DNA from: Hyphomicrobiales bacterium
GTDB taxonomy: Bacteria > Pseudomonadota > Alphaproteobacteria > Rhizobiales > JAJFHB01
Length of the DNA stretch: 5,399 nucleotides
Assembly (NCBI GenBank): GCA_021775795.1
Contig: JAJFHB010000151.1
Span: forward strand, 1-5,399
Direction of reading: 5' to 3'
In this document: piece after piece, positions 1 through 5,399 of the stretch
Layout of the letters: each line of letters opens with the position of its first letter
Position numbering within the stretch: position 1 is the first letter of the stretch
The notes under the pieces: model-generated
What the model was told of the DNA's origin: nothing
What the model saw: the letters and a program-made list of their open reading frames with translations, nothing else
Databases searched by the model: none
Position numbers and translations under genes: made by a program

Positions 1-460
1 TGATTGGGCCTCCTCAGTGCCGTCCTGGTGCAAGGTTGATTTTCGCATATCCATTTTGCCGGGTGCGAATGCAGATGAGGCGCGGCGCGAAATTGAGGGC
101 TGCATTTCAGCGTTTGCGCGCGCCGACAATTTCCTCGCCAATAACCCGCCGCAAATCACCTTCAACGGATTCACCGCTGAAGGTTAAGTACTTGAGCCGG
201 GGTCGGATGCATAGGCCGTGCTCGCCCGCTCTCACGAAGCCGTCTTTGGTTCACCCTTAGAAGCCTCACCCGCAACGGCCTATCTCGACAGTCGTGTCTA
301 TGCGCTCTACGACAAAGTCCCGGCGTTGAACTATGGGCCGCTGGCCGAGAACAGTCATGGTGTGGATGAGCGCGTCGATCTCGCATCGGTTAAGCGCACA
401 ACGGAAGTAACCGCGCGCTTCATCGCTGAATGGTGTGGGGTCGAACCCGTTCAAAAGTAA
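1..460 (+). pseudogene. M20 family deacylase (ArgE/DapE-like), C-terminal part, two in-frame stops
   Basis: Reading from base 2, one continuous frame gives the C-terminal half of an M20 metallopeptidase-fold deacylase of the acetylornithine deacetylase/succinyl-diaminopimelate desuccinylase type. These enzymes hydrolyse amide bonds of N-acylated amino acids or related compounds using two metal ions. The frame runs through the dimerisation domain (SSVPSWCKVDFRISILPG, then FNGFTAEG) into the end of the catalytic domain, where PALNYGPLAENSHGVDERV carries the C-terminal metal-ligand His (codon at 356-358). The frame is broken by TAA at 185-187, where relatives usually have Tyr (AEG-Y-VLEPGS), and by TAG at 212-214, where relatives usually have Glu (SDA-E-AVL). 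Homology continues in the same frame on both sides, so there is no frameshift. The 5' part lies outside the window. A GTG at 218 could start an 80-residue fragment, but this would lack most of the enzyme. The exact substrate cannot be told. The family call is firm; the pseudogene call is likely, with sequencing error as the alternative. Confidence 0.8.
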
Positions 461-561
461 GCGGGCTGTGCACGCATAGACATGGCGTTATCACGCTATA
501 GTTCTGAGTTTGCACGCGACGTTTTGCGCCGCCGTCAATGGCCGTCCCGCTGCACATCATC

Positions 562-591
562 TGGCCAAGCTGGATACAGGCAGGCTATTAT
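562..591 (+). promoter_or_regulatory. Candidate sigma-70-type promoter for the alternative oxidase
   Basis: TATTAT at 586-591 matches the -10 consensus at five of six bases. TGGCCA at 562-567 matches the -35 consensus at four of six, with an 18-bp spacer. Transcription would begin near 598, leaving a leader of about 20 nt before the start codon at 618. This is pattern matching by eye only. An alternative -10-like TATAGT lies near 496-501 but has no good -35. Confidence 0.3.
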
Positions 592-604
592 CTCCGCATC
601 ACTC

Positions 605-609
605 AGGAG
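605..609 (+). promoter_or_regulatory. Ribosome binding site deciding the alternative oxidase start
   Basis: AGGAG is followed by three consecutive in-frame ATG codons at 612, 615 and 618, giving spacings of 2, 5 and 8 nt. The third ATG has the most usual spacing and is preferred. Any choice changes the protein by at most two N-terminal Met residues. Confidence 0.65.
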
Positions 610-617
610 AAATGATG

Positions 618-1283
618 ATGTCTGATGTTGCAGTGAAAAACGGCTCCAACACTCCAGACGAACACCGAGCTCCAGCAGATGCTGGCGATCGGGTTGCTCT
701 TGCGTTCGTCAAGGCCTTACGCTTCGTCGCCGACAGCTTTTTCGCAAAACGTTACGGCCACCGCGCTGTTGTGCTGGAAACTGTTGCCGCAGTGCCGGGC
801 ATGGTCGCGGGCCTTCTGCAACACCTCAAGGCTCTGCGCCATATTCGCGATGATGAAGGCTGGATACGTGAACTGCTGGACGAGGCCGAGAATGAACGCA
901 TGCATCTGATGACCTTCATTCAGATTGCCCAACCCACAATGTTTGAGCGCATTCTGGTGATGATCACCCAGGCGGTCTTCTACAACGTCTATTTCTTTCT
1001 CTATCTCTTTACGTCCCGCATTGCTCATCGGGTGGTTGGCTACTTCGAAGAGGAAGCGGTGATCAGCTATACGCAATATCTCGAAGAAGTGGACAGCGGC
1101 CGTCACGAAAATGTCCCCGCGCCCCAGATTGCCATTGATTACTGGGGCATGAAGCCGGATGCGTGTCTGCGCGATGTGATCCTCGCGGTGCGGGAAGATG
1201 AGGCCGGCCATCGGGACCGAAACCATCATTTTGCCGATGCAATCAAACAGGGTGTGTCTCCAATGAAGTTGCCCGCGAAATAG
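618..1283 (+). CDS. aox: Alternative oxidase (diiron ubiquinol oxidase)
   Basis: This protein oxidises ubiquinol and reduces oxygen to water at a non-haem diiron centre. It does not pump protons and resists cyanide and NO. It is an interfacial protein on the inner face of the cytoplasmic membrane. From ATG 618 it has 221 residues, and all four ligand motifs are present in order: LET with Glu54, NERMH with Glu93 and His96, FEEEAV with Glu144, and REDEAGH with Glu195 and His198. Tyr151, seven residues after Glu144, matches the catalytic Tyr220 of the trypanosomal enzyme. The hydrophobic stretch at about 110-131 matches the membrane-facing helices. The first Cys is residue 183, so the N-terminal regulatory cysteines of plant enzymes are absent, as expected in bacteria. 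The last motif has Gly197 where the common form is His (DEAHH); the ligand His198 is kept. The gene has its own leader and stands alone, convergent to the molybdenum enzyme. The family call is very secure; the physiological trigger is unknown. Confidence 0.95.
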   Translation: MSDVAVKNGSNTPDEHRAPADAGDRVALAFVKALRFVADSFFAKRYGHRAVVLETVAAVPGMVAGLLQHLKALRHIRDDEGWIRELLDEAENERMHLMTFIQIAQPTMFERILVMITQAVFYNVYFFLYLFTSRIAHRVVGYFEEEAVISYTQYLEEVDSGRHENVPAPQIAIDYWGMKPDACLRDVILAVREDEAGHRDRNHHFADAIKQGVSPMKLPAK

Positions 1284-1387
1284 AAGCAGTTTAAGGGACC
1301 AAACGTTCCGGCATTTGTTTCAGAAAAGCTGCGCTCAACATGACGGCTGCTTCTGCCTGCCTGATTTTAGTGTGTGTGAGGGGCCAC
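1284..1387. other. Convergent intergenic gap
   Basis: This is 104 bp between the stop codons of the alternative oxidase (+) and the molybdenum subunit (-). A bidirectional terminator would be expected, but only a weak hairpin is seen: GGGAC at 1295-1299 with GTTCC at 1305-1309, one wobble pair, followed by the T-rich 1314-1320. No coding sequence is evident. Confidence 0.4.
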
Positions 1388-3703
1388 TCAGGACCCTTTC
1401 GATGTGAGAGCACGCCAGACCTTCTCCGATGTCAACGGCATGTCGATATGTGTAACGCCCAGAGGCGCCATGGCCTGTAGCGCTGCATTTACGATCGCCG
1501 CCTGGGATCCCATGCATCCTGTCTCACCGATGCCTTTGACGCCCAGAACATTGGCCGTACTGGGGCGTGGGCTTAGATGGGTCTCGATCCACGGCAACTC
1601 ATCAGCATGGGGCAGAGCATAGTCCATAAAGCTGCCGCTCAGGAGTTGCCCACTGCCATTGTCGTAAACAACATTCTCAAACATTGCCTCTCCCACGGCC
1701 TGGGCAATGCCGCCATGCATTTGACCCTCTGCCAGAAGAGGGTTCAACACGACGCCGGGGTCGATGACAGTCACGAAATTGACTAATGTGACGTGCCCGG
1801 TTGCCGGGTCGATCTCAACCTCGCAGGCGTGCGCACCGTTTGGAAAGGCGGCACCGTCCACGACGTAGGACTCGGCAGCGTCCAGTTTTTCGCCTCTAGC
1901 CTCGGCGAGGGTGGCGACGTCGTACAGCGTCACGGTTCGGTCCGTTCCCTCGACGCGGAACAGGCCGCCATCAAACACGATATCGCCGACTGCAGCTTCG
2001 AGTTTTTCGCCGGCAATGTGGCGGCCTTTTTCGGTCACCGCCATGATGGTTTTGTGAATGGCGTTGCCACCGATCCTCATGCTGCGGGAGCCGTGCCCTC
2101 CCTGGCCTTTGGCCACCAGATTGGTGTCACCAAAGATGACGTCAATTTCTGCCGGCTCAACACCAAGCAGGTCTGCTGCCAATTGCCCGTAGGTGGTCTT
2201 GTGACCCATGCCGAAATCCTGAGTGCCAACGGCAACCCGCACCGTGCCATTGCCGGCCACCAGGACATCCGCATACTCATCGGGCGCACCGCCTGCGGTC
2301 TGTATGTAGGGCACAGCCCCGATGCCGCGCAGGCAGCCTCGTGTTCGAGCTTCCGATTGCCGCGCAGCGAACCCGTCGGCGTCGAGTGCCTCAAGGGCCT
2401 GGTCGAAGTGCTTTTCAAAGTCGGCATTTTCATAGAGCAGTCCTGCAGCGCTGGCGTAAGGCATTTCGCCGGGTGAAATCAGGTTTTTCCTGCGCAGCGC
2501 AACGGGGTCGACGTCGAGTTCCCTCGCTGCGGCGTCAACGAGACGCTCAAGGATATAGCCGGCTTCGCTGCGCCCGACGCCTCTGTAAGAGGCAATCGGC
2601 GTCGTGTTGGTGAACACGCCTTCGAGGGTGAAGTGCTGGTGTCCGATACGATAAGGGCCGCAAACCATAGGCGGCATGGCATTGAGCAGGACATAGAGCG
2701 ATCGCGGTGCCAGATATCCACCATGGCACCAGAGAACTTTAAGGCGCACGGCAAGAAAATTGCCATCGCTGTCAAGAGCCAGCGCGGCACTCACCCGCTG
2801 GCTGCGGGCATGCATGTCTGAGGTGAAACTCTCAGTACGCTCGCAGACCCATTTGACGGGCCGGCCGGTGAGGCGTGCCGCGTGAACTGCAGCCACAAAC
2901 TCCGGCGCGACGATCGACCGGGACCCGAAGCCACCGCCAACGTCGGGTACCTTGACATGGATTTTGTCAGCCGGATGATTCAGGACAAGGGCCAGGCCGT
3001 CCCGTATCCAGTGAGCCGACTGGCAACCAACCTCAATGGTGAAGTGATCCGTGTCTGCTTTGTACTCGGCCACAATGGCGCGTGGTTCCATATAGGCAAT
3101 GATCCGGCGCGGGAAGGTGACTTCGATATCCACCACACGGGCAGCGTCGGTAAAAGCGGCATTGGTTTTTGACGCATCGCCTGTTTCCCAATGACAGGAC
3201 CGGTTGCCAGGACTGTCGGGCCAGAGCTGCGGGGCGGTCTCCGCTGTTGCTTCATCAAGCCCCGCAACAGCATCAAGTTCCGCGTAATCCACGTGGAGCT
3301 GTTCGGCGGCATCCCGCGCCAGCGCGACAGTTTCAGCCAGCACCAGTGCCACCGGTTCACCCACATAACGTACCCGGTCCCGGGCAAGCGGATACTGAGA
3401 GGCATCCGCCATCTCCGTTCCATCGGCATTCTCGAAACGATAGGGCGCTATGCGGGTAAACGAAGGGATCGGGCCAATGCCCGCCGCGACAAGATCATCC
3501 CCGGTCACCACGGCAAGCACGCCGGGCATCGCCAAAACCTGCTCTGTCTCGATTTCCCGTATGTCGGCATGCGCGTGGGGTGATCGCACCATTACCGCGT
3601 GTGCCTGGTTTTCCAGGTCAATGTCTGCGGAATATCGGCCCGCCCCTGTAATCAGTCGTTCGTCCTCGACCCGTCGCACTGGTTTTCCAATGTAGGTTGT
3701 CAT
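1388..3703 (-). CDS. Xanthine dehydrogenase family protein, molybdopterin-binding large subunit
   Basis: This is the molybdenum-cofactor subunit of a hydroxylase of the xanthine oxidase/CO dehydrogenase (CoxL-like) family, which inserts water-derived oxygen at a C-H next to nitrogen or at an aldehyde. From ATG 3703 it has 771 residues, normal for the stand-alone large subunit. The hammerhead domain covers about 15-130 (RVEDERLITGAGRY) and the two cofactor-binding domains about 150-400 and 410-700. Seen motifs are Gln228 (GCQSAHW), GGGFGS at 256-261, SYRGVGR at 372-378, HGSRS at 537-541 and KGIGETG at 723-729 with the expected catalytic Glu727. The loop is not the AYxCSFR of form I CO dehydrogenase, so CO is an unlikely substrate. 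The position of bovine XDH Glu802 is Ser263, so xanthine is also doubtful. Met499 stands where GQGH is usual. The start is chosen because AAGGAG sits 10 nt upstream and MTTYIGKPVRRVED is a typical N-terminus; a longer frame to 3778 lacks both. No FeS or FAD subunit gene adjoins it. The real substrate is unknown. Confidence 0.93.
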   Translation of the reverse strand: MTTYIGKPVRRVEDERLITGAGRYSADIDLENQAHAVMVRSPHAHADIREIETEQVLAMPGVLAVVTGDDLVAAGIGPIPSFTRIAPYRFENADGTEMADASQYPLARDRVRYVGEPVALVLAETVALARDAAEQLHVDYAELDAVAGLDEATAETAPQLWPDSPGNRSCHWETGDASKTNAAFTDAARVVDIEVTFPRRIIAYMEPRAIVAEYKADTDHFTIEVGCQSAHWIRDGLALVLNHPADKIHVKVPDVGGGFGSRSIVAPEFVAAVHAARLTGRPVKWVCERTESFTSDMHARSQRVSAALALDSDGNFLAVRLKVLWCHGGYLAPRSLYVLLNAMPPMVCGPYRIGHQHFTLEGVFTNTTPIASYRGVGRSEAGYILERLVDAAARELDVDPVALRRKNLISPGEMPYASAAGLLYENADFEKHFDQALEALDADGFAARQSEARTRGCLRGIGAVPYIQTAGGAPDEYADVLVAGNGTVRVAVGTQDFGMGHKTTYGQLAADLLGVEPAEIDVIFGDTNLVAKGQGGHGSRSMRIGGNAIHKTIMAVTEKGRHIAGEKLEAAVGDIVFDGGLFRVEGTDRTVTLYDVATLAEARGEKLDAAESYVVDGAAFPNGAHACEVEIDPATGHVTLVNFVTVIDPGVVLNPLLAEGQMHGGIAQAVGEAMFENVVYDNGSGQLLSGSFMDYALPHADELPWIETHLSPRPSTANVLGVKGIGETGCMGSQAAIVNAALQAMAPLGVTHIDMPLTSEKVWRALTSKGS

Positions 3704-3800
3704 GCTCGAGGCACTCCTTGACGTTTCGCGCTGGACAAAGACTTGCCGTCTTAGCGGCGGCGCTTCATGATCGCGCAATGAATAAAACTGTGGGGTTCAC
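3704..3800. promoter_or_regulatory. Divergent promoter region between the molybdenum subunit and the NodB-fold hydrolase
   Basis: These 97 bp separate two divergent start codons and must hold both promoters, allowing joint control. For the (-) gene, AAGGAG (complement of 3714-3719) lies 10 nt before its ATG. For the (+) gene a candidate promoter is TTGCCG at 3743-3748 and CATGAT at 3766-3771, each four of six to consensus with a 17-bp spacer, and a weak GGGG ribosome site lies at 3792-3795. Two short inverted repeats could be operators: AAGAC-N5-GTCTT at 3738-3752, overlapping the candidate -35, and TTCAT-N9-ATGAA at 3764-3782, overlapping the candidate -10. The location is certain; the individual sites are guesses by eye. 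Confidence 0.45.
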
Positions 3801-4718
3801 ATGCTGAAGATGATCAATAACCCGGTGCCCTGGCCCAACGGAGCCAAAGTCGCTGTCTGCGTTTCGTTCGACATTGATGCGGACAGTATACTGCATCTGG
3901 CACATCCAGATGACGCCCATCGCATGGTAGCAGCCCAGTCGTTCCTGCGCTACGACCGCATCTCCGTAAAACGCATTGTCGACATGTTTGATCATTTCGG
4001 CATCAAGCAAACGTTCTTCTTTCCAGCCTGGTGCATGGAGCAATACGGCGAACTGGTGGATTACATTCTGAAAAGCGGCCACGAGATCGCCCACCATGGC
4101 TACATTCACGAAAGCCCGAACGTTCAGGCATCGCTCAAAGATGAGCATCACTGGTTGCAGCGCGGCATCGAAGTCATCGAACGTATGACAGGCAAGCGGC
4201 CAAGTGGTTGGCGGGCCCCGGTTTACAATTTTTCGGAACATTCGGCCGATCTGCTGGCGCAGGAGGGCTTTCTCTATGACGCCTCGCTCATGGGCGATGA
4301 TGTTCCCTACATCCTGCACAGCAAGAGTGGCGAGGTCATCGAACTGCCCTCACACTGGGGCCTCGATGATTGGCCTCAATACACCTATCTGCCCGAAATG
4401 AACGCCCGCATGCCGACCAAATCTCCGGATGCGGCGATGGAGGTGTTCTGGGCCGAGTTCGAGGCAAACCACAAGTACGGTGGACTGTGGGTGTCCGTCT
4501 GGCATCCATCCGTTTCCGGCCGTCTGGCGCGCTGCGACCGGATTGCATCCATGATCGAGGCGATGATGAAGAAGGGTGATGTCTGGTTTGCAACGATGGA
4601 AGAAATTGCGCTGCATGTGGCGGCATGCCGGAAGGAAGGCACCTTCACGCCGACCATAGAGCCGATGCCGACTTATGCGGAACCTATCGATCCTTCAGTC
4701 TTTAAACCGGGAACATAG
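3801..4718 (+). CDS. Polysaccharide deacetylase family protein (NodB fold, HpPgdA/cyclic imidase-like)
   Basis: This is a metal-dependent hydrolase of the CE4/NodB-homology fold, 305 residues. Family members remove acetyl groups from amino sugars or open cyclic imides and ureides. Motifs in order: SFDIDAD at 22-28, whose Asp26 and Asp28 align by eye with catalytic Asp12 and metal-binding Asp14 of Helicobacter HpPgdA; HEIAHHGYIHE at 94-104, with metal-ligand candidates His99 and His103; WRAPVYNFS at 137-145 with Arg138; ELPSHWGLDDWP at 181-192; and WHPSVSGR at 234-241 with the catalytic-site His235. The arrangement is that of the HpPgdA branch. It lacks the EEGGE N-terminal motif of the allantoinase PuuE. 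No signal peptide or membrane segment is seen, so it should be cytoplasmic, which argues against a cell-wall substrate and for a small molecule. ATG 3801 has GGGG 5 nt upstream; ATG 3810 is the alternative start, without a ribosome site. It is divergent from the molybdenum subunit. The family is certain; the substrate is not. Confidence 0.92.
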   Translation: MLKMINNPVPWPNGAKVAVCVSFDIDADSILHLAHPDDAHRMVAAQSFLRYDRISVKRIVDMFDHFGIKQTFFFPAWCMEQYGELVDYILKSGHEIAHHGYIHESPNVQASLKDEHHWLQRGIEVIERMTGKRPSGWRAPVYNFSEHSADLLAQEGFLYDASLMGDDVPYILHSKSGEVIELPSHWGLDDWPQYTYLPEMNARMPTKSPDAAMEVFWAEFEANHKYGGLWVSVWHPSVSGRLARCDRIASMIEAMMKKGDVWFATMEEIALHVAACRKEGTFTPTIEPMPTYAEPIDPSVFKPGT

Positions 4719-4726
4719 GCAGTCGT

Positions 4727-4760
4727 AACGAAAAGCCGGGTGCCGTCGCCTGGTTTCGTT
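4727..4760 (+). terminator. Strong hairpin after the NodB-fold hydrolase, possible terminator
   Basis: Nine bases after the stop codon, AACGAAA (4727-4733) pairs perfectly with TTTCGTT (4754-4760). Beyond a two-base bulge (AG, 4734-4735) the stem continues with CCGGG (4736-4740) to CCTGG (4749-4753), one wobble pair, closing an 8-nt loop. This gives 12 base pairs. No T-run follows, so it is not a classical intrinsic terminator; it could act as a transcript 3'-end stabiliser or a non-canonical terminator. Confidence 0.45.
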
Positions 4761-4885
4761 CGATATGAGCTAAACCTTGCGCAATAGCTCCGGTCAATAC
4801 CGGCGGTTTATCCCCGCGGCATCAATGCCAGATCAAGCCCGAAGGTTTTCTGGCAAACGGCGGTGTGCCATAGTCCGGTCGGCGA

Positions 4886-4898
4886 GTCACATTGTGAC
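4886..4898. promoter_or_regulatory. Perfect palindrome upstream of the antiporter, candidate operator
   Basis: GTCACA-T-TGTGAC is a perfect inverted repeat with six-base arms about one base, ending 27 nt before the antiporter start codon. Its place near the likely transcription start fits a repressor site, or a small leader hairpin. Pairing stops at the next base on each side. The half-sites resemble the CRP half-site TGTGA, but the order and spacing (TCACA-T-TGTGA) are not those of a CRP site. Confidence 0.35.
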
Positions 4899-4910
4899 AG
4901 CGGCCGCGAG

Positions 4911-4917
4911 AGGGAGG
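4911..4917 (+). promoter_or_regulatory. Ribosome binding site of the antiporter
   Basis: AGGGAGG, within a longer purine run to 4920, lies 8 nt before ATG 4926 and decides that start. The out-of-frame ATG at 4921, two bases after the G-run, overlaps it but leads to a protein with no family features. Confidence 0.65.
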
Positions 4918-4925
4918 GGGATGAA

Positions 4926-5399
4926 ATGGTGTTCGAATTCTTTGCAGTGGGTGCAGCGTTCATCTTCGGGATTGGGGCACGTCAAATCGGCCTGCCGCCG
5001 CTTGTCGGTTTTTTGGCTGCCGGTTTCTTCATCAATGCCGTTGGCCCAGGCTTCGGCATGCCCTCCAGTACCGGGCCGATCCTTGAGTATCTCGCCAATA
5101 TTGGAGTGTTGCTGCTTCTCTTCACCATCGGCCTCAAACTAAAACTCAAACAGATCGGTGAGCCGCATGTTGTCGGCGGTACGATTTTGCAGTTTGCCCT
5201 TTCAATTGTGATATTCACGCCGATCACACGTCTGCTGTTCACAGAAGACTGGCTGACTGCCCTGCTTGTCGGCATTGCACTTGCGTTTTCCTCAACAGTC
5301 CTTGCTGCGAAGATGCTTGAAGCCATGCGCGAGCTTGGCAACTTCCACGGCCGGACCGCAATCGGAATCCTGATTGTCCAGGACATCATTGCCCTCGTG
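4926..5399 (+). CDS. CPA2-family monovalent cation:proton antiporter (Kef-type), N-terminal part
   Basis: This membrane protein exchanges K+ or Na+ for protons across the cytoplasmic membrane. The frame is open from ATG 4926 to the window end, giving 158 residues of a protein usually 400-650 long, so the gene is cut by the window edge. Predicted membrane segments lie roughly at 3-17, 24-43, 54-70, 83-104, 108-127 and 143-158. Family motifs are GFLAAGFF at 28-35, ANIGVLLLLFTIGLKLKL at 57-74, FSSTVLAAKMLE at 121-132 and GRTAIGILIVQDIIA at 142-156. The QD pair holds the conserved transport Asp153. The length needed to see a TrkA-N domain, which would mark a KefB/YbaL type, is beyond the window, so the ion and subtype stay open. 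It follows the hydrolase in the same direction after 207 bp, with its own ribosome site, and is probably a separate unit. Confidence 0.9.
   Translation, partial: MVFEFFAVGAAFIFGIGARQIGLPPLVGFLAAGFFINAVGPGFGMPSSTGPILEYLANIGVLLLLFTIGLKLKLKQIGEPHVVGGTILQFALSIVIFTPITRLLFTEDWLTALLVGIALAFSSTVLAAKMLEAMRELGNFHGRTAIGILIVQDIIALV

Larger units (their letters stand above)
461..617. other. Intergenic region upstream of the alternative oxidase
   Basis: This 157-bp gap holds no credible coding sequence: the frame open from TTG 510 into the oxidase has no family similarity before residue 1 of the oxidase and no ribosome binding site. The region holds the candidate promoter and Shine-Dalgarno described separately. 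A short inverted repeat GCGT-TATC-ACGC lies at about 485-496, too short to call an operator. No intrinsic terminator with a T-run is visible after the pseudogene stop at 460. Confidence 0.5.
4719..4925. other. Intergenic region before the antiporter
   Basis: These 207 bp hold the hairpin at 4727-4760, the palindrome at 4886-4898 and the ribosome binding site at 4911-4917. A reading frame crossing this region from 4777 into the antiporter encodes nothing recognisable and is out of frame with it. A CATAGT at 4869-4874 is a weak -10 candidate without a convincing -35. The size and contents suggest a separate transcription unit for the antiporter. Confidence 0.45.

Noticed and set aside
185..214. 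Stop codon reassignment (TAA as Tyr, TAG as Glu) in the M20 gene
   Set aside because: The other genes here end normally at TAG and TGA and have no internal stops; two point mutations or errors explain the data more simply.
717..1229. 170-codon - strand open frame across the alternative oxidase
   Set aside because: Antisense shadow of a gene with all diiron motifs in place.
1282..1354. Inverted repeat AGAAGCAG / CTGCTTCT between the convergent genes
   Set aside because: Eight-base arms with a 57-nt spacer are not unlikely by chance in this gap, and there is no terminator-like layout.
1793..2476. Long + strand open frame (227 codons) inside the molybdenum subunit gene
   Set aside because: It is antisense to a strongly conserved protein, has no recognisable motifs and reflects codon bias of the opposite strand.
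1388..3703. Calling the molybdenum subunit coxL (CO dehydrogenase) or xdhB
   Set aside because: The active-site loop lacks AYxCSFR, and the purine-binding Glu position is Ser; a gene symbol would overstate what is known.
3765..4319. 184-codon - strand open frame across the NodB-fold hydrolase
   Set aside because: It overlaps a gene with complete family motifs and shows none of its own; it also crosses the divergent promoter region.
4777..5142. + strand open frame of 121 codons overlapping the antiporter start
   Set aside because: The frame beginning at 4926 gives clear CPA2 motifs and membrane helices and has the better ribosome site; the other frame is Ser/Arg-rich and featureless.

Overview
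The window looks like chromosomal DNA of an alphaproteobacterium, possibly of the Rhizobiales/Hyphomicrobiales. The evidence is moderately high GC, dense gene packing, and protein types common in that class: an alternative oxidase, an orphan xanthine-dehydrogenase-family molybdenum subunit, an M20 deacylase and a CPA2 antiporter. Genus cannot be told from the sequence alone.

Layout. Bases 1-460 (+) hold the C-terminal part of an M20 (ArgE/DapE-type) deacylase that runs in from upstream. It is interrupted by two in-frame stop codons 27 bp apart, so it is called a pseudogene. Bases 618-1283 (+) encode a complete diiron alternative oxidase, a cyanide-insensitive quinol oxidase. Convergent to it, 1388-3703 (-) encodes a 771-residue molybdopterin-binding large subunit of the xanthine dehydrogenase family, with no iron-sulphur or FAD subunit beside it. 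A 97-bp divergent intergenic region separates it from 3801-4718 (+), a CE4/NodB-fold hydrolase of the HpPgdA type, a group that also contains cyclic imide hydrolases. A strong hairpin follows that stop codon. The last gene, 4926 to the window end (+), is the N-terminal part of a CPA2-type monovalent cation:proton antiporter.

How the genes may work together. The molybdenum hydroxylase and the NodB-fold hydrolase share a divergent promoter region, and a remnant amidohydrolase-type M20 gene lies nearby. Hydroxylation of an N-heterocycle or aldehyde, hydrolytic ring opening and amide hydrolysis would make a coherent catabolic route, but this is inference from neighbourhood and family only. The alternative oxidase could act as a quinol sink for such oxidations, though its convergent orientation gives no operon link. 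The antiporter appears to be an independent unit with its own ribosome binding site.

No CRISPR array, insertion sequence, tRNA or rRNA was seen. I did not find an obviously new system; the most notable points are the interrupted M20 gene, the orphan molybdenum subunit with its divergent NodB-fold partner, and a few inverted repeats in intergenic DNA.
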